From positions 39,325-103,324 of the forward strand of contig JAUIIO010000014.1 of the NCBI GenBank assembly GCA_030431715.1: DNA of 64,000 nt, in the 5' to 3' direction. The position numbers were made by a program, and so were the translations under genes. The first letter of the stretch is position 1; the number at the start of each line of letters is the position of its first letter. The DNA is from a bacterium. Its GTDB lineage: Bacteria; Bdellovibrionota_C; UBA2361; RFPC01. The notes beneath the pieces were generated by a model. It saw only the letters and a program-made list of their open reading frames with translations, was not told the origin of the DNA and did no database searches. This document shows, piece by piece, positions 18,033-28,394 of the stretch.

Positions 18033-19763
18033 ATGCTCTTTATAATTTACGCGACTGCAGCTCTAGTGGTGAGTTACCTCGCAGTACGTCTCTATCGCCT
18101 TTTGACCCAGAAGCAAAAAGAAGATCAAGAGTTACGCGCTTCTCTCTTACAACTCTTTCACAGCATCGATACTCCAATTCTTTATGTAAACTCAGAGAAT
18201 GTTGTTCAACATGTAAATCAAAGCTTTAAAGCGCTTTTAGAAGAGGAGCGTTTTTGGTACGCCGGAATGCATCTTCGAGATCTTCTGGGGTCCTCTATCT
18301 ATGAAGCTCTCAGTTTACAGTTTGAGCAAGGGTCAGGGCTAAAATCAGACACTATAACCTTTTCTCCTGGGCCTAAGCACTTAGACTCTCCTTTTGCCTC
18401 CTATGAGTTTAAGATCTACAGATCACATGGTCCTGACGGAGAGAAGGGGGATTATCTTATCCTATTCACAGAAAATGTCAGTGAGCAGACTCACGATAGT
18501 AATGACGAGAATGATAAGCTTCTCATTCAGAAGTACCTTGGCGAGGTTGAGCACTCTAAGATGGAGTTAAAGCGGCGTACTGAGGAGCTGCATGAGGCCA
18601 GAGATGAGGCTGTAAGAGCAACACGCGCAAAGTCCACTTTTCTTGCGAATATGAGCCATGAAATACGAACCCCGATGAATGGTCTTATCGGTATGGCAAG
18701 CCTGTTATCAGAGAGCAAACTTACCCCCGAGCAGGCTGATTGTGTAAAAATTCTTGAAGAAAGCTCCCAGTCTTTACTTACACTTATTAATGATATTTTA
18801 GACTTTTCAAAGGTAGAAGCGGGAAAAATTGATCTCTCGCCAGTATGCATAGAGCTGCGCAAAAACCTCTCTCAGGGAGTGAAGCTCTTTTATTTTTCTT
18901 TAGAAAAAAAGGAGATTACATTTGATCTTCAGATTGGAGATGATGTCCCAGAATATATCCTCATAGATGATACGAGGCTTATGCAAATTATCAACAATCT
19001 GATGAACAATGCCATTAAATTTACCCCGATTAATGGATCTATCTCTCTGCATGTTGAGTTACAAAAGTCACTTGGAGATAAGGACGTTCTACAGTTCTGC
19101 GTTACAGATTCGGGTATAGGAATGGACGCTGAGGCGCAGAAGAAAATATTTAATGAATTTGAGCAGGCAAGCTCATCGACTTCAAGAGAGTATGGCGGAA
19201 CCGGACTTGGCCTCTCGATCTGTAGTGGTCTGGTAAGACTTATGGACGGAGAGATCTGGGTTAAAAGTAAAAAAGGCGAAGGGACCTCGTTTTACTTCAC
19301 CATAGCATGTGGGAGGCCTACGCAAGATCAGATTGAAGCCACTCATCGTGTGGTACCAACAGAGATCTTAGAACCTCTTGGATCTCTAAACACCCCCTTA
19401 CGCATACTTGTTGCAGAAGATAATGTCGTGAATCAAAAGGTTATAAGCAGGATGCTTCAAAAAATGGGTCATGAGGTACATGTGGTAGAAAATGGAGAAT
19501 TGGCAGTGGATTCTCTGATGAATGATTCGTTTGATATTGTCCTCATGGATTGCCAGATGCCCGTGCTTGATGGATATGACGCGACTCGCGAGATTCGTAA
19601 AAATCGCTGGGGACAAGAGATTCCCATTGTTGCCTTTACAGCAAACGCTCTGGAAGGTGAAGTGCAAAAGTGTCTTGAAGCAGGTATGACCGATTATGTC
19701 TCAAAGCCAGTACAGAAACAGGAGCTAGAGAGAGTTCTTAAAAGTTACCCGGCAAACAAATAA
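18033..19763 (+). CDS. Hybrid sensor histidine kinase with C-terminal receiver domain
   Basis: The 576-residue protein begins with one membrane segment ([16 protein letters not shown]), then a PAS-like sensor (~residues 35-150), a short coiled coil, a HisKA domain with the phospho-acceptor His in [15 protein letters not shown], a HATPase domain (N-box [26 protein letters not shown]) and a receiver domain ([10 protein letters not shown]; phospho-Asp in [12 protein letters not shown]; Lys in VSKPVQ). Phosphate would pass from the His to the internal Asp; no separate Hpt or output gene is nearby, so the output is unknown. It converges with the large AAA/TPR gene, with a gap of only five bases between the stop codons, which may or may not be functionally meaningful. 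Confidence 0.94.
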   Translation: MLFIIYATAALVVSYLAVRLYRLLTQKQKEDQELRASLLQLFHSIDTPILYVNSENVVQHVNQSFKALLEEERFWYAGMHLRDLLGSSIYEALSLQFEQGSGLKSDTITFSPGPKHLDSPFASYEFKIYRSHGPDGEKGDYLILFTENVSEQTHDSNDENDKLLIQKYLGEVEHSKMELKRRTEELHEARDEAVRATRAKSTFLANMSHEIRTPMNGLIGMASLLSESKLTPEQADCVKILEESSQSLLTLINDILDFSKVEAGKIDLSPVCIELRKNLSQGVKLFYFSLEKKEITFDLQIGDDVPEYILIDDTRLMQIINNLMNNAIKFTPINGSISLHVELQKSLGDKDVLQFCVTDSGIGMDAEAQKKIFNEFEQASSSTSREYGGTGLGLSICSGLVRLMDGEIWVKSKKGEGTSFYFTIACGRPTQDQIEATHRVVPTEILEPLGSLNTPLRILVAEDNVVNQKVISRMLQKMGHEVHVVENGELAVDSLMNDSFDIVLMDCQMPVLDGYDATREIRKNRWGQEIPIVAFTANALEGEVQKCLEAGMTDYVSKPVQKQELERVLKSYPANK

Positions 19764-19768
19764 CGGTA

Positions 19769-22675
19769 CTAGATAGCTTTTCGCAGCTCGATTCGTTCCG
19801 AATCTCTCTCTTTGGTTTTCTGAGAGCTAAATTCCTTTTCAGTGATAAGGCCGGTCTTACACAGGAGTGTCAGATCTTTACTACATGCTGAAAGCGTTTC
19901 AAGAGCGGCGGTTACTTCAGCAGTTTTTGTTGGATTCTGTGAAGCCTCAAGTCGTTTTAAGCAGAGGTTGCTGATGGCGTACTCGTACTGTGCGTTTTGC
20001 TTTTGGGCTTTTGCCATACTTTTCTTTAAGTACGTGACGCTCTTTCGTCTCTTCCCGGAAAGTGCCAGTAAGAGAGCGTATTCTCTTAGCATATGTGGAA
20101 GGCTGTTTCTTAGAAAATAAGATCGTAAGAGGACATAGCGAGCTTGCATAAGGAGTTTGAGGGGGACATGTGCTTTCTTTCTGAAGTCGCCGATACGCAT
20201 CCGAGCAGTAGTAATGAATAAAGGGAGTGATGAGAAAACATATTCAGCAGGAAACAAGAGTTTGCTGGAATAGGTAAAAGCGGTTTTTGCATAATGGTGT
20301 GCCGCCTTCATATCACTATGCCGTAAAGCATAGAATGAGTAAGCACATAGTGTTTCGGTGTAGGGTTGTTTTTTCAGATTTTCAGTAATTTCTAGATACT
20401 TTTTGAGGTGTATCACAGGGATATCGCCGGCTGTAGCCCTAGACCATACAGAGAGAAGTGACGCAGCAGCTGTAATGTCACCGATTTGATCGGCGGTGTG
20501 AAACGCCTCTTCAGCCACGGCTGCTGCTTCGCGAAGATTCCCTGTTCGGTATAGAGCATAAGCTACATTTGAGTTTGCGATGTTCATCTCCCAAAGGTCT
20601 CCAGTTGTTCGGAAGATTTTGACAGCTTCAGAGCAGGCTTCTATTGCTGAACCAAATTTACTGGCGGCATAGTACACATCCCCAAGCATGTGGAGTGCCT
20701 GTCCTTTATGCCAGAGGCTTTGAACCTGATTCTGCAGAGCAAGGGAGCGTTTCCCAAATTTCTCAGCCATAGGCATTCCCGGCATGAGAGACATTGCCAT
20801 ACCGTGACATGCCACAGACTGCAGCAGTTCGACAGAAATCTTTCTCGACTCGGCAATGTTAAGAGCAGAGAGATGGCAATACACTGTCCTGTCGATTGAA
20901 AAGTGAAAATAAGCGACATAGCTTAAGCGTACATAAAGCTGGTGCTTTAGCCGTTCGGTCTCTGACATTGGAGGTAGCGGCTTTTTTGATATCGCTGGCA
21001 CTACATATGAGTACTTAATGTGTTTTGCTATCTCTCGAGTAAGGAGCAGCCACAGTTGGAATTTTCCTGAAGGGAGCGATTCTCCAAGTTTTTGCAATCC
21101 TCGGGCGTATGCTTCCACGCTTTGTGAATACTCTCCGCGTTTAAAGTGAATCTCTCCGATAAACATCTCAAACTGAGCGAGTAAGTTTGTATCTGTTGTG
21201 AGCTCACAGGCTTCGCGGAAGAGTTGTTCTGCTTCGCTGTACTTTCCGGTGAGAAGGAGTACTCTTGCTAGTCCAATATGAATTTCACGTTTCTTCTCTT
21301 CAGGTAATGTCGTAGCTCCTTTAAGAGCAATACGGTACTGCTCTTCTGCAGCCTCTAAAGCATGAGTTTCGAGTGCATTCTTAGCAGCTTGTACTGCGTA
21401 TTTCACTGCGGGTTCAGGGCGACCGGCCGCATCATAATGATAAGCGATATCGAAGGCATTACTCGTATCGCTCTCTTCTAACATCTGGGCGATGCAAAGG
21501 TGCACACGTTTGCGTGTACTCTCTTCAGCCATCTCAAGGAGAGCCTCACGTAACTTATCGTGAGTGAATGCGTAATGTTCATCCGAAATTTTTGAAATAA
21601 GGTGACGGTGCTCTGCGTCTGCTAGACATTCAGTGAGTGCTTGACTCTCGATTTCATGAACTCTCTTAAGCTGCTGAAGCGAGAATCCTTTCCCAAGGAT
21701 CGCAGCGGCCTGAAGGAGCAGGATGCTTTCTGGACGAAGATGCTCAAAGCGTTTTTTGAGAAAGCTCAATGTGTGTGATGCAGGTTGAGTAGCCGTTCTC
21801 TCTTCTTTCCTGATGGCCCAAATACCATCTTCTTGGGTAATTGTATTTGATTCTCTTAGGTTTTGAATCACGGACTGTGAGAGAAAGGGATTGCCTTGAG
21901 AGATACTATAGATCGATGAGGCTACCTGAGTTGTGTGTTCACCGAGTGACGATTTTACGAGCTCGGCGGTCTCTTGAGGAGTCAAAGGCTCAAGCTTCAC
22001 ATGATCAATTGAGGGCATCTCCAGAAGAATGTGACCATCTTCTAGGTCTTCACTCCGAGAAGCACCAATCACGAGCGTATGACTGGGGCTGGCTGAGTTC
22101 TTTCGGTTATGTTCTAACCAGTGTCTTATAAGTGTGAGAGAGAATGGGTCGGCCCATTGGCAATCATCAAGAACGATGATGGCAGGAGAAATCGGATCTC
22201 CCAGAATATCAATCATCCGTGAAAGCGTACTGAGTGTTACCCAGTTGCCGTGCGGGATAAGGTCGGCATACGAGTTCTTCGGAACTTCTAAAGAAAGAGC
22301 AAGCTCTGGTAAGGCTTTGGCGATAATCCGTCTTTCCGGAAGCTCCAGCTCGCTTAATATCTTTTCTCTGTAGTTTTCGTTCTGCTCCATTCTAAGAGCG
22401 ATATCTCTTGAGCAACCTCGAAAGAGGTCGAGAGGCTTAGAGGCACTTAAGGTGACTCCCTGACCTTGTAGAAAGAAGAGTCCTTTTTGCTCATTGTTTT
22501 GTTTGAGCTGATCGAGAAGAAGGCTTTTACCGAGACCTGATTCCGCTTCAAGGAGCAGGAAACCACCCTTGCCAACAGAAGCACCAAAGCAGGCATCGTG
22601 AAGACGACTGTATTCCTTTGCCCTTCCAATAAGGACATCAGGACTATTTCTAGTAGTTTTTTCAGCTTCGCTCAT
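19769..22675 (-). CDS. Large AAA_16-type ATPase with C-terminal TPR-like repeats
   Basis: The protein has about 968 residues from ATG 22675. The N-terminal NTPase has Walker A EAESGLGKSLLL and Walker B IIVLDDCQWADP, the LDDxxWAD form of AAA_16/STAND-like signalling ATPases. After a winged-helix-like region (~residues 300-430), the remaining ~500 residues are helical repeats in TPR style (AAEEQYRIAL, SEAEQLFREA, QSVEAYARGL). This is the core found in many adenylate cyclases, Ser/Thr kinases and LuxR regulators, but here it has no recognisable output domain at either end. It could act as a scaffold or regulator through partners. A longer form from ATG 22789 is possible, but its first 38 residues look non-native, so 22675 was chosen; neither start has a strong ribosome site. 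Confidence 0.85.
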   Translation of the reverse strand: MSEAEKTTRNSPDVLIGRAKEYSRLHDACFGASVGKGGFLLLEAESGLGKSLLLDQLKQNNEQKGLFFLQGQGVTLSASKPLDLFRGCSRDIALRMEQNENYREKILSELELPERRIIAKALPELALSLEVPKNSYADLIPHGNWVTLSTLSRMIDILGDPISPAIIVLDDCQWADPFSLTLIRHWLEHNRKNSASPSHTLVIGASRSEDLEDGHILLEMPSIDHVKLEPLTPQETAELVKSSLGEHTTQVASSIYSISQGNPFLSQSVIQNLRESNTITQEDGIWAIRKEERTATQPASHTLSFLKKRFEHLRPESILLLQAAAILGKGFSLQQLKRVHEIESQALTECLADAEHRHLISKISDEHYAFTHDKLREALLEMAEESTRKRVHLCIAQMLEESDTSNAFDIAYHYDAAGRPEPAVKYAVQAAKNALETHALEAAEEQYRIALKGATTLPEEKKREIHIGLARVLLLTGKYSEAEQLFREACELTTDTNLLAQFEMFIGEIHFKRGEYSQSVEAYARGLQKLGESLPSGKFQLWLLLTREIAKHIKYSYVVPAISKKPLPPMSETERLKHQLYVRLSYVAYFHFSIDRTVYCHLSALNIAESRKISVELLQSVACHGMAMSLMPGMPMAEKFGKRSLALQNQVQSLWHKGQALHMLGDVYYAASKFGSAIEACSEAVKIFRTTGDLWEMNIANSNVAYALYRTGNLREAAAVAEEAFHTADQIGDITAAASLLSVWSRATAGDIPVIHLKKYLEITENLKKQPYTETLCAYSFYALRHSDMKAAHHYAKTAFTYSSKLLFPAEYVFSSLPLFITTARMRIGDFRKKAHVPLKLLMQARYVLLRSYFLRNSLPHMLREYALLLALSGKRRKSVTYLKKSMAKAQKQNAQYEYAISNLCLKRLEASQNPTKTAEVTAALETLSACSKDLTLLCKTGLITEKEFSSQKTKERDSERIELRKAI

Positions 22676-22821
22676 GGTTGCCTGACATTCTGCGATTAGA
22701 CTCACATAAGCTATCGATATTATTTTAAAAGTTCTTAACGATATCGGCTTAAGAATTAGTAATGTCGCCTTAGCTCTAAGGGGACGCATCCCTTAGCTAA
22801 ACTGCTGATATGACAGCATGT

Positions 22822-24273
22822 TTATGGCAGTGAGGCTTCCCTTTGCCAGGCAGCATAGTTATAGGCGTCAGGGGTACGAAAGATCTTTGTTCCCAGCACT
22901 TTATTTGGACCACGGTAAAAATGATCGATTATGAGATCGTACTCCTTAAGCTGTGGGGGCGATTCCTTTCCAGAAGACGTCTGTCCCATCACGTAGTAGT
23001 GATGAGAAGGCTCTGGTCGGGTGAGATGGGGAATGTCCTTTATCAGTGCGCGCAGCCTCTGGGGTGTGGGATCTGAGCCAAAGAGTACGGTTATAAAGTG
23101 TCCTGAAACTCCCAATCGTCTGCCATGCTTTTCATAGAGCGAGATAATTGATGTTGAAGCAGATTCGTAAGACGCGCCGTAGATGTAAGAAAGGGTGTTC
23201 TTCATATTTCTACGTAAAAGCCCGGAAGAGACACTAAGCGATGCAACGATCAGGGCACTAATAAAAAGTCTCTTAGGCCAGACTGAAAGGTTTTGTTGTT
23301 CGTAGCATAGAAAGAGCATGCATAGAGGTGCGAATACGACCATATAGTAGTTGCGTTCAGGGATACGGAAGAATGTAAACCAGAAAAGAAAGAGTAGGAG
23401 TGGAGTCGAAATCAGAAAAGCTACCGGCTTTCTTCGTTGCTGATAGCAAAAGAGCACTATCGCGAAAAAAAGTACGGTGAGCCATATGAGGAGTAAGGGG
23501 TACTGGGGATTAGCAATATAGTATCGGTAAAAGCTTTCGTTTATAGGCTTCCAGTGAACCACAACGGTGAGATTTTGAATCAGGCCACGTATCCACTCTC
23601 CGTAAGAGTAGGGGTAGAAGATACTGGTAAGAACTCCTGATGCAATGAGAGCGAGAAGAGCTGCAGAGAGAGAATTACCAATAGCCTTTAGAGAGTTCAC
23701 TCTAGTGAGCTGATAACAGGAGTACATTGCTCCAATAACCAGAGCCGCATAGGGATTTGCAACAAAGAGGGTTCCAAGGGCGATGCCATCAATAAGCTTT
23801 ATCCAAAACGCTGTAAACCATGGTGATGTTCGAAGAAGCTGCCAGACGCAGAGAAGTAAGACTACAAGCATCTCAGGACGCCCGTTGTTTGCGAAGATGA
23901 GTGTCGTGGTTCCGAGCAGGAAAATAAGCACGAGTGCAGGGTGACGTATGCGCGTTCTTAAGAGACAGAGAAGCAAGAGTATGAGCGTAACGGTTGCAAA
24001 AAGATCTTCAGCGATCATGAGGCCACTGAGGTTGGCTTTTGGTGAAAGATGAGCAAGCAGAACGGGGTAGAGCCATCCGTGCCAGATGAAGCGGTGTTCT
24101 CCTTGAACATTGAGCACCGGGTTAATGAGTTGATCGAGATGCTGTAAGTAAAGAGCAGGTGTGTAAAAGTAAAGGGCATCACCTGTGGCTACAGGAATCG
24201 TATGGACGGCGAAGAAGAGTTCAAAAGCGGCAACAGTAAGGATAAGAGATAATCCGCTTACAAGCGTACGCAT
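22822..24273 (-). CDS. Polytopic membrane protein, GT-C glycosyltransferase-like
   Basis: A 483-residue protein with about ten transmembrane segments followed by a ~110-residue soluble C-terminal tail. The first long loop (GDALYFYTPALYLQHL ... HRFIWHGWLYPVLLAHL) has an acidic residue after the first membrane segment and resembles the layout of the GT-C/ArnT-like lipid-linked sugar transferases, but a canonical DE or DD pair is not obvious, so the activity is uncertain. ATG 24273 is chosen: GAGGAG lies 8 bases upstream, whereas ATG 24300 would overlap the PBP gene widely. It begins inside the last bases of the PBP gene's stop region, so the two are coupled and may both act on the cell envelope. 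Confidence 0.62.
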   Translation of the reverse strand: MRTLVSGLSLILTVAAFELFFAVHTIPVATGDALYFYTPALYLQHLDQLINPVLNVQGEHRFIWHGWLYPVLLAHLSPKANLSGLMIAEDLFATVTLILLLLCLLRTRIRHPALVLIFLLGTTTLIFANNGRPEMLVVLLLCVWQLLRTSPWFTAFWIKLIDGIALGTLFVANPYAALVIGAMYSCYQLTRVNSLKAIGNSLSAALLALIASGVLTSIFYPYSYGEWIRGLIQNLTVVVHWKPINESFYRYYIANPQYPLLLIWLTVLFFAIVLFCYQQRRKPVAFLISTPLLLFLFWFTFFRIPERNYYMVVFAPLCMLFLCYEQQNLSVWPKRLFISALIVASLSVSSGLLRRNMKNTLSYIYGASYESASTSIISLYEKHGRRLGVSGHFITVLFGSDPTPQRLRALIKDIPHLTRPEPSHHYYVMGQTSSGKESPPQLKEYDLIIDHFYRGPNKVLGTKIFRTPDAYNYAAWQREASLP

Positions 24274-24274
24274 G

Positions 24275-26653
24275 CTAATTCTCCTCGCTTTCTCCACCAA
24301 AAACTATATCCCAAAAACTAGAACTTCTTCGTTTCCTCTGTGGGGATTTTTCGCGCTCAGAAGAGTTCGAGTGGGATGGGCGAACATCATTGCCGGAAAG
24401 GTAGCTTCTCCCACCATGCTCTGGACAAAATGTTTGTGGCTCTGTGCCTCGAACATAGACTTCCCCGATTACATTTTGTGTCGGACACTCCTTTGTCGCT
24501 CTTCGACCAGTTGTACTGTCAATATTGAGAAAGGTAACTCCACTTGGAGCTACAAATTTTAATTCTTGATAATAGGGAGCTGCGCACTGCATATAGTCTG
24601 TCCATATAGGCGCAGCGATACTACCACCCCCCAGCCCCACCTTTTTATTATCGTCGTACCCAACCCATACTCCAGTAACTAGGGTCGGTGTGTATCCCAC
24701 AAACCAAGCATCTCGTGCATCATTTGAGGTTCCGGTTTTTCCAGCAGCTGGTCGGCTAAAGCCTTGAGCTCGAACTCTTCGTGCCGTACCGCGCTCTAAT
24801 ACACCCTGTAAAATATTTGTGAGCACGAAGGTAGCGTTCTCATCTGCCACCTTTTTCTCACGAATGTTGCTAGTTGCTATAATGTTCCCTTCTTCATCCA
24901 CGACCGAACGAAAAAGTCTCGGAGCAACATACTTTCCTCCATTTGCGAGAGCTCCGTATGCTGCTGTGAGTTCGAGTAATGAGGTTTCGAGAGCTCCCAG
25001 AGCGAGTGAGGGGACTGCAGGAACCTTGTCGTTTAATTCAAATGCTTTGAGGGTTCTTGAAAACGTTTGAATTCCGATCTTTTGGGCCGTGTAGACAGCA
25101 GGAAGATTTAGAGATTTCTCGAGCGCGTAGCGTAGTGTCACGTCTCCGTGAAACGTTTTGTCGTAATTTTGAGGTTCCCATGTATCCTGATTGATCACAT
25201 CAATCTTCATCGGCATATCGGAGAGTACGCTGCGTGCAGTGGCAACCTTGTATGTATTTAAGCCACCATCAAGAGCGGTAAGGTAGAGAAAGGGTTTGAT
25301 GGTAGACCCTATCTGACGTGTGGCTTGAGAGACGTGGTCGTATTGGTTTTGCTTATAGTTTCGACCTCCAACCCAAGACTTTACAAGCCCACTGTAGGGT
25401 TCAATGGCGACAAGGGCTGCTTGAAGAGGGGAATCTTTTCTCTTTAAACTCGGGTAAGTTTTCTCAAGTTGGTTAATACCACTTTGTACCGCTTCTTCGG
25501 CGCATTTTTGCATAGAGAGTGAAAACCCGGTGTGCACCTGAAGTTCGTTAAGCGTCAGGGCATCAACGTAAACGTAGTCAAGAAGTTCCTCGCGGAGTTG
25601 TACGGTATAATAAGGAGCAGCGCGACGGTGATAGAAGTCTGAACGGATGACGAGCTTTTTCTTTTTCTCTTTTTCAGCTGCTCTGGGGGTAATATATCCT
25701 TGTTCAGACATTCTTCGCAGCACAATATCACGACGAATTTTCGCCTTATCAGGGTGAAAGCGGGGAGAGTATGCAGATGGAGCTTGAATGATACCTGCTA
25801 GAGTGGCAGCTTCGCCGAGAGTCAGCTCTTTAAGTTCCTTGCCATAAAAACTTCTTGTTGCGCTGGCGCCGCCGTGAAGAGCGATGCTTCCTTCTTGGCC
25901 GAGATAGACTTCATTAAGATACATCTCAAGAATTTTTTCTTTAGAGAGACGAAACTCAAGACTGAGCGCTGCAAACGCTTCTAGGATTTTTCGTGTGAGG
26001 GCTCTGCGTGGAGTAAAGAAGAGGTTTTTCGCAAGTTGCTGTGTCAGCGTACTTCCGCCCTCAACGATTCTACCTGCACGTATGTTTCTGTAAAGGGCGC
26101 GGCTAATTCCGATAAGATCGATACCAAAATGAGAGTAAAATCTTTCATCTTCTATCGCTACTACAGCGTGCTGAAGAAATGGTGGTATCTCAGAGAGAGG
26201 CAGGTAGGTACTCGATCGAACGTCTCGTGATCCGAAGGTGCTCACTATCTCAGGTTCAAGGATAAGGGTGCGGAGCGAAGGGACAGTGTGGTTTACCACC
26301 TCTCCTGTATCGAAATGGTAGGTATATGTATACGAAGGGACCTGATTTCCGTGTACATTCACAAAAGAGTTTGTGGAAAGCTCTAGTTGCTCCCCGTGGA
26401 TGAGGTACTCCCCTGATTTTGGTGGACGTGTCGCTCCTTTACGGTAACCTCTTCTGGTAATTTCAGAGAGGAGTATTTCCTGTGAGACAGCTAAGTTGTT
26501 CTGTACGGTAAATGGGGCTGAATACGCGGCAGGTGTCGCGCCGCTTACTTGCCTACTTTTAATTCGTCGTGCCACCATTTGATCGACGTAAAAGCCAAGT
26601 AGGACGGCTGCAAATATACCGCTTAGAACTGATACAAAAAGGAACTTCTTCAT
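24275..26653 (-). CDS. mrcB: Bifunctional penicillin-binding protein 1B-type (glycosyltransferase/transpeptidase)
   Basis: A 792-residue class A PBP that polymerises and cross-links peptidoglycan. An N-terminal membrane anchor (LFVSVLSGIFAAVLLGF) is followed by a UB2H-like region (about 55-145), the feature that separates PBP1b from PBP1a. The transglycosylase domain has EDERFYSHFGID (catalytic Glu near 168) and GGSTLTQQLAKNLFF. The transpeptidase has STIK with the acylated Ser near 450, SLN near 514 and KTGT near 639. All catalytic motifs are intact. No lipoprotein activator gene (lpoB) is next to it. The C-terminal ~35 residues are Ser/Lys/Arg-rich. It is followed without a gap by the GT-C-like gene. 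Confidence 0.95.
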   Translation of the reverse strand: MKKFLFVSVLSGIFAAVLLGFYVDQMVARRIKSRQVSGATPAAYSAPFTVQNNLAVSQEILLSEITRRGYRKGATRPPKSGEYLIHGEQLELSTNSFVNVHGNQVPSYTYTYHFDTGEVVNHTVPSLRTLILEPEIVSTFGSRDVRSSTYLPLSEIPPFLQHAVVAIEDERFYSHFGIDLIGISRALYRNIRAGRIVEGGSTLTQQLAKNLFFTPRRALTRKILEAFAALSLEFRLSKEKILEMYLNEVYLGQEGSIALHGGASATRSFYGKELKELTLGEAATLAGIIQAPSAYSPRFHPDKAKIRRDIVLRRMSEQGYITPRAAEKEKKKKLVIRSDFYHRRAAPYYTVQLREELLDYVYVDALTLNELQVHTGFSLSMQKCAEEAVQSGINQLEKTYPSLKRKDSPLQAALVAIEPYSGLVKSWVGGRNYKQNQYDHVSQATRQIGSTIKPFLYLTALDGGLNTYKVATARSVLSDMPMKIDVINQDTWEPQNYDKTFHGDVTLRYALEKSLNLPAVYTAQKIGIQTFSRTLKAFELNDKVPAVPSLALGALETSLLELTAAYGALANGGKYVAPRLFRSVVDEEGNIIATSNIREKKVADENATFVLTNILQGVLERGTARRVRAQGFSRPAAGKTGTSNDARDAWFVGYTPTLVTGVWVGYDDNKKVGLGGGSIAAPIWTDYMQCAAPYYQELKFVAPSGVTFLNIDSTTGRRATKECPTQNVIGEVYVRGTEPQTFCPEHGGRSYLSGNDVRPSHSNSSEREKSPQRKRRSSSFWDIVFGGESEEN

Positions 26654-26737
26654 AGCGATATACTAGCTGCAATTGACACTTTTTGATAGGAGCACTATTT
26701 TAGGGACTCTAAGAGTATTGGAGTGAAAGAACAAGTT

Positions 26738-27460
26738 ATGGCCGGACATTCGAAGTGGTCAACGATTAAACGCAAAAAAGCAGCGAATGACGCTAAGCGA
26801 GGGAAGCTTTTTACAAAACTCCTTAAGGAGATTCAGGTAGCGGCAAAGACTGGAGGAGCTAGCCAAGACGGCAATCCTCGTCTTAAGACAGCTGTTCTAG
26901 CAGCAAAGTCTCAGAGTGTGCCGAACGACAATATCGAAAGAGCTATTAGTAAGGGAGCCGGGGATACGGACGGTGCCGATTACGAAGAGATCCTTTATGA
27001 GGGCTACGGGCCTGCCGGGGTAGCGGTTATGATTAAGACGCTGACCGATAATAAGAACAGGACGGTTTCTGAGATTCGCCATGCATTTAGTAAGTGTGGG
27101 GGGAATCTCGGAGCGAATGGCTCTGTGGCATTTCAGTTTGAAGAGAAGGGCGTTTTTACTTTTAACAATGGTGATATTGCTGAAGAAGAGCTCTTTGAAG
27201 CCGCTATAGAAGCCGGTGCGGAGGATGTGAAAGACGAGGATGAGATCTTTGTTGTTGTTACCGATCCTAAAGATTTTGCTACTGTACGTGAGGGGCTTGA
27301 AGGTCTGGGGAAAAATTTTGAAGGTGAGCTTACCTATATTCCTACTAATACGGTTCAGGTTGAGGGCAAGGACGGCGAAACACTCTTGAAGCTGCTGGAT
27401 ATGCTTGAAGATCTTGATGATGTGCAGTCAGTTGTTGCTAATTATGAGATGGATGAGTAG
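26738..27460 (+). CDS. yebC: YebC/PmpR-family transcriptional/translation regulator
   Basis: The 240-residue protein starts MAGHSKWSTIKRKKAA, the invariant YebC N-terminus, so ATG 26738 is used in preference to the in-frame GTG 26723. Further family blocks are KLFTKLLKEI, NIERAISKGAGD, YEGYGPAGVAVMI and the DNK(N)RTVSEIRHAF(S)K(C)GG segment. Family members act as DNA-binding regulators and, as shown in recent work on relatives, can relieve ribosome stalling. It opens the yebC-ruvA-ruvB cluster, 68 bases before ruvA. In many bacteria ruvC lies in this position, but none is present here. A small stem covers the stop codon at 27451-27467. Confidence 0.95.
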   Translation: MAGHSKWSTIKRKKAANDAKRGKLFTKLLKEIQVAAKTGGASQDGNPRLKTAVLAAKSQSVPNDNIERAISKGAGDTDGADYEEILYEGYGPAGVAVMIKTLTDNKNRTVSEIRHAFSKCGGNLGANGSVAFQFEEKGVFTFNNGDIAEEELFEAAIEAGAEDVKDEDEIFVVVTDPKDFATVREGLEGLGKNFEGELTYIPTNTVQVEGKDGETLLKLLDMLEDLDDVQSVVANYEMDE

Positions 27461-27528
27461 TTCATCCACCGGCAAATCGTAAAACAAATAAGGTTTCATT
27501 TCCCGTTATCTTTGGATAAGCTACCGGT

Positions 27529-28146
27529 ATGATCGCACACCTGAAGGGCCAAATTCTAGAGAAACATCTCCACTCCGTTATTATCGATGTGTCGGGGGTA
27601 GGCTATGAGGTAATTTGCACGCTTAGCTGTCTTGCTGGCCTTAGTGAAGGAGAAAGTGCCTCAATTATCATTCACACCGATGTTAAAGAAGATAGTATTA
27701 GGCTTTACGGGTTTAGCGATTTTCTTGAGAAGCAGATATTTCTTCTGCTTGTAGCGGTTAAAGGGGTTGGCGCTAAGAGCGGCACAGAGATTCTTTCACA
27801 GATTGATTGCCGGGCGCTCCTCAGGATAATCGGCGGGGCCGACGTTACGGCGCTAACGCGACTAAAGGGGATTGGTAAAAAGACTGCTGAGCGAATCATA
27901 GTAGAATTAAAGGATAAGGTCAGTGACTTTGCCGTTACCGCCGGTCACAGCTCCCCGCTCAAAGTAGAAACCATCCGCTATGATGCTGAGTCTTCCAGTG
28001 ATACTGAAGATGCTGTTGCGGCTTTAGAAGCTCTTGGCTTTCCTCAAGCTGAAGCTAGGGCGGCTGTTCAGAGCGCGCTCCAGCAGGAAGGGACCTCGAA
28101 TTTACCGGTGGGTGAGATCGTTAAAGAGGCTTTGAGGTACGTTTAA
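27529..28146 (+). CDS. ruvA: Holliday junction branch-migration protein RuvA
   Basis: A 205-residue RuvA: OB-fold N-terminus (MIAHLKGQILEKHLHSVIIDVSG and VGYEV), two helix-hairpin-helix motifs (LLVAVKGVGAKSGTEIL and LTRLKGIGKKTAERIIVELK) and a C-terminal helical domain III (EDAVAALEALGF). RuvA tetramers clamp the Holliday junction and position RuvB. It sits between yebC and ruvB on the same strand; the gap to ruvB is unusually long (248 bases) so ruvB may have its own promoter. One oddity: SGTEILSQ replaces the more usual KxALxILS pattern after the first hairpin, still within family variation. Confidence 0.95.
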   Translation: MIAHLKGQILEKHLHSVIIDVSGVGYEVICTLSCLAGLSEGESASIIIHTDVKEDSIRLYGFSDFLEKQIFLLLVAVKGVGAKSGTEILSQIDCRALLRIIGGADVTALTRLKGIGKKTAERIIVELKDKVSDFAVTAGHSSPLKVETIRYDAESSSDTEDAVAALEALGFPQAEARAAVQSALQQEGTSNLPVGEIVKEALRYV

Positions 28147-28394
28147 AAGAGAGCAGAGCTTTCTTATCCATTTTACTCCATCTTTCTTCTGTAGTTCCGT
28201 TATCTCAAGTTAGGAGATCTGGTGCAGGTGTAGCAGAAAGTGGAAGATGAGGATTAGGGTGAGTTCTAGACTCTAGACATGGATTGGTGTCCTAGGGGGG
28301 AAATCGTCGGATAATATTTTTTATATTCAGGTGGTTAGTAGGGTGGTGACAGTACCTGATAGGATATGAAACACTGTGTGTAGAGGTAGAGCCT

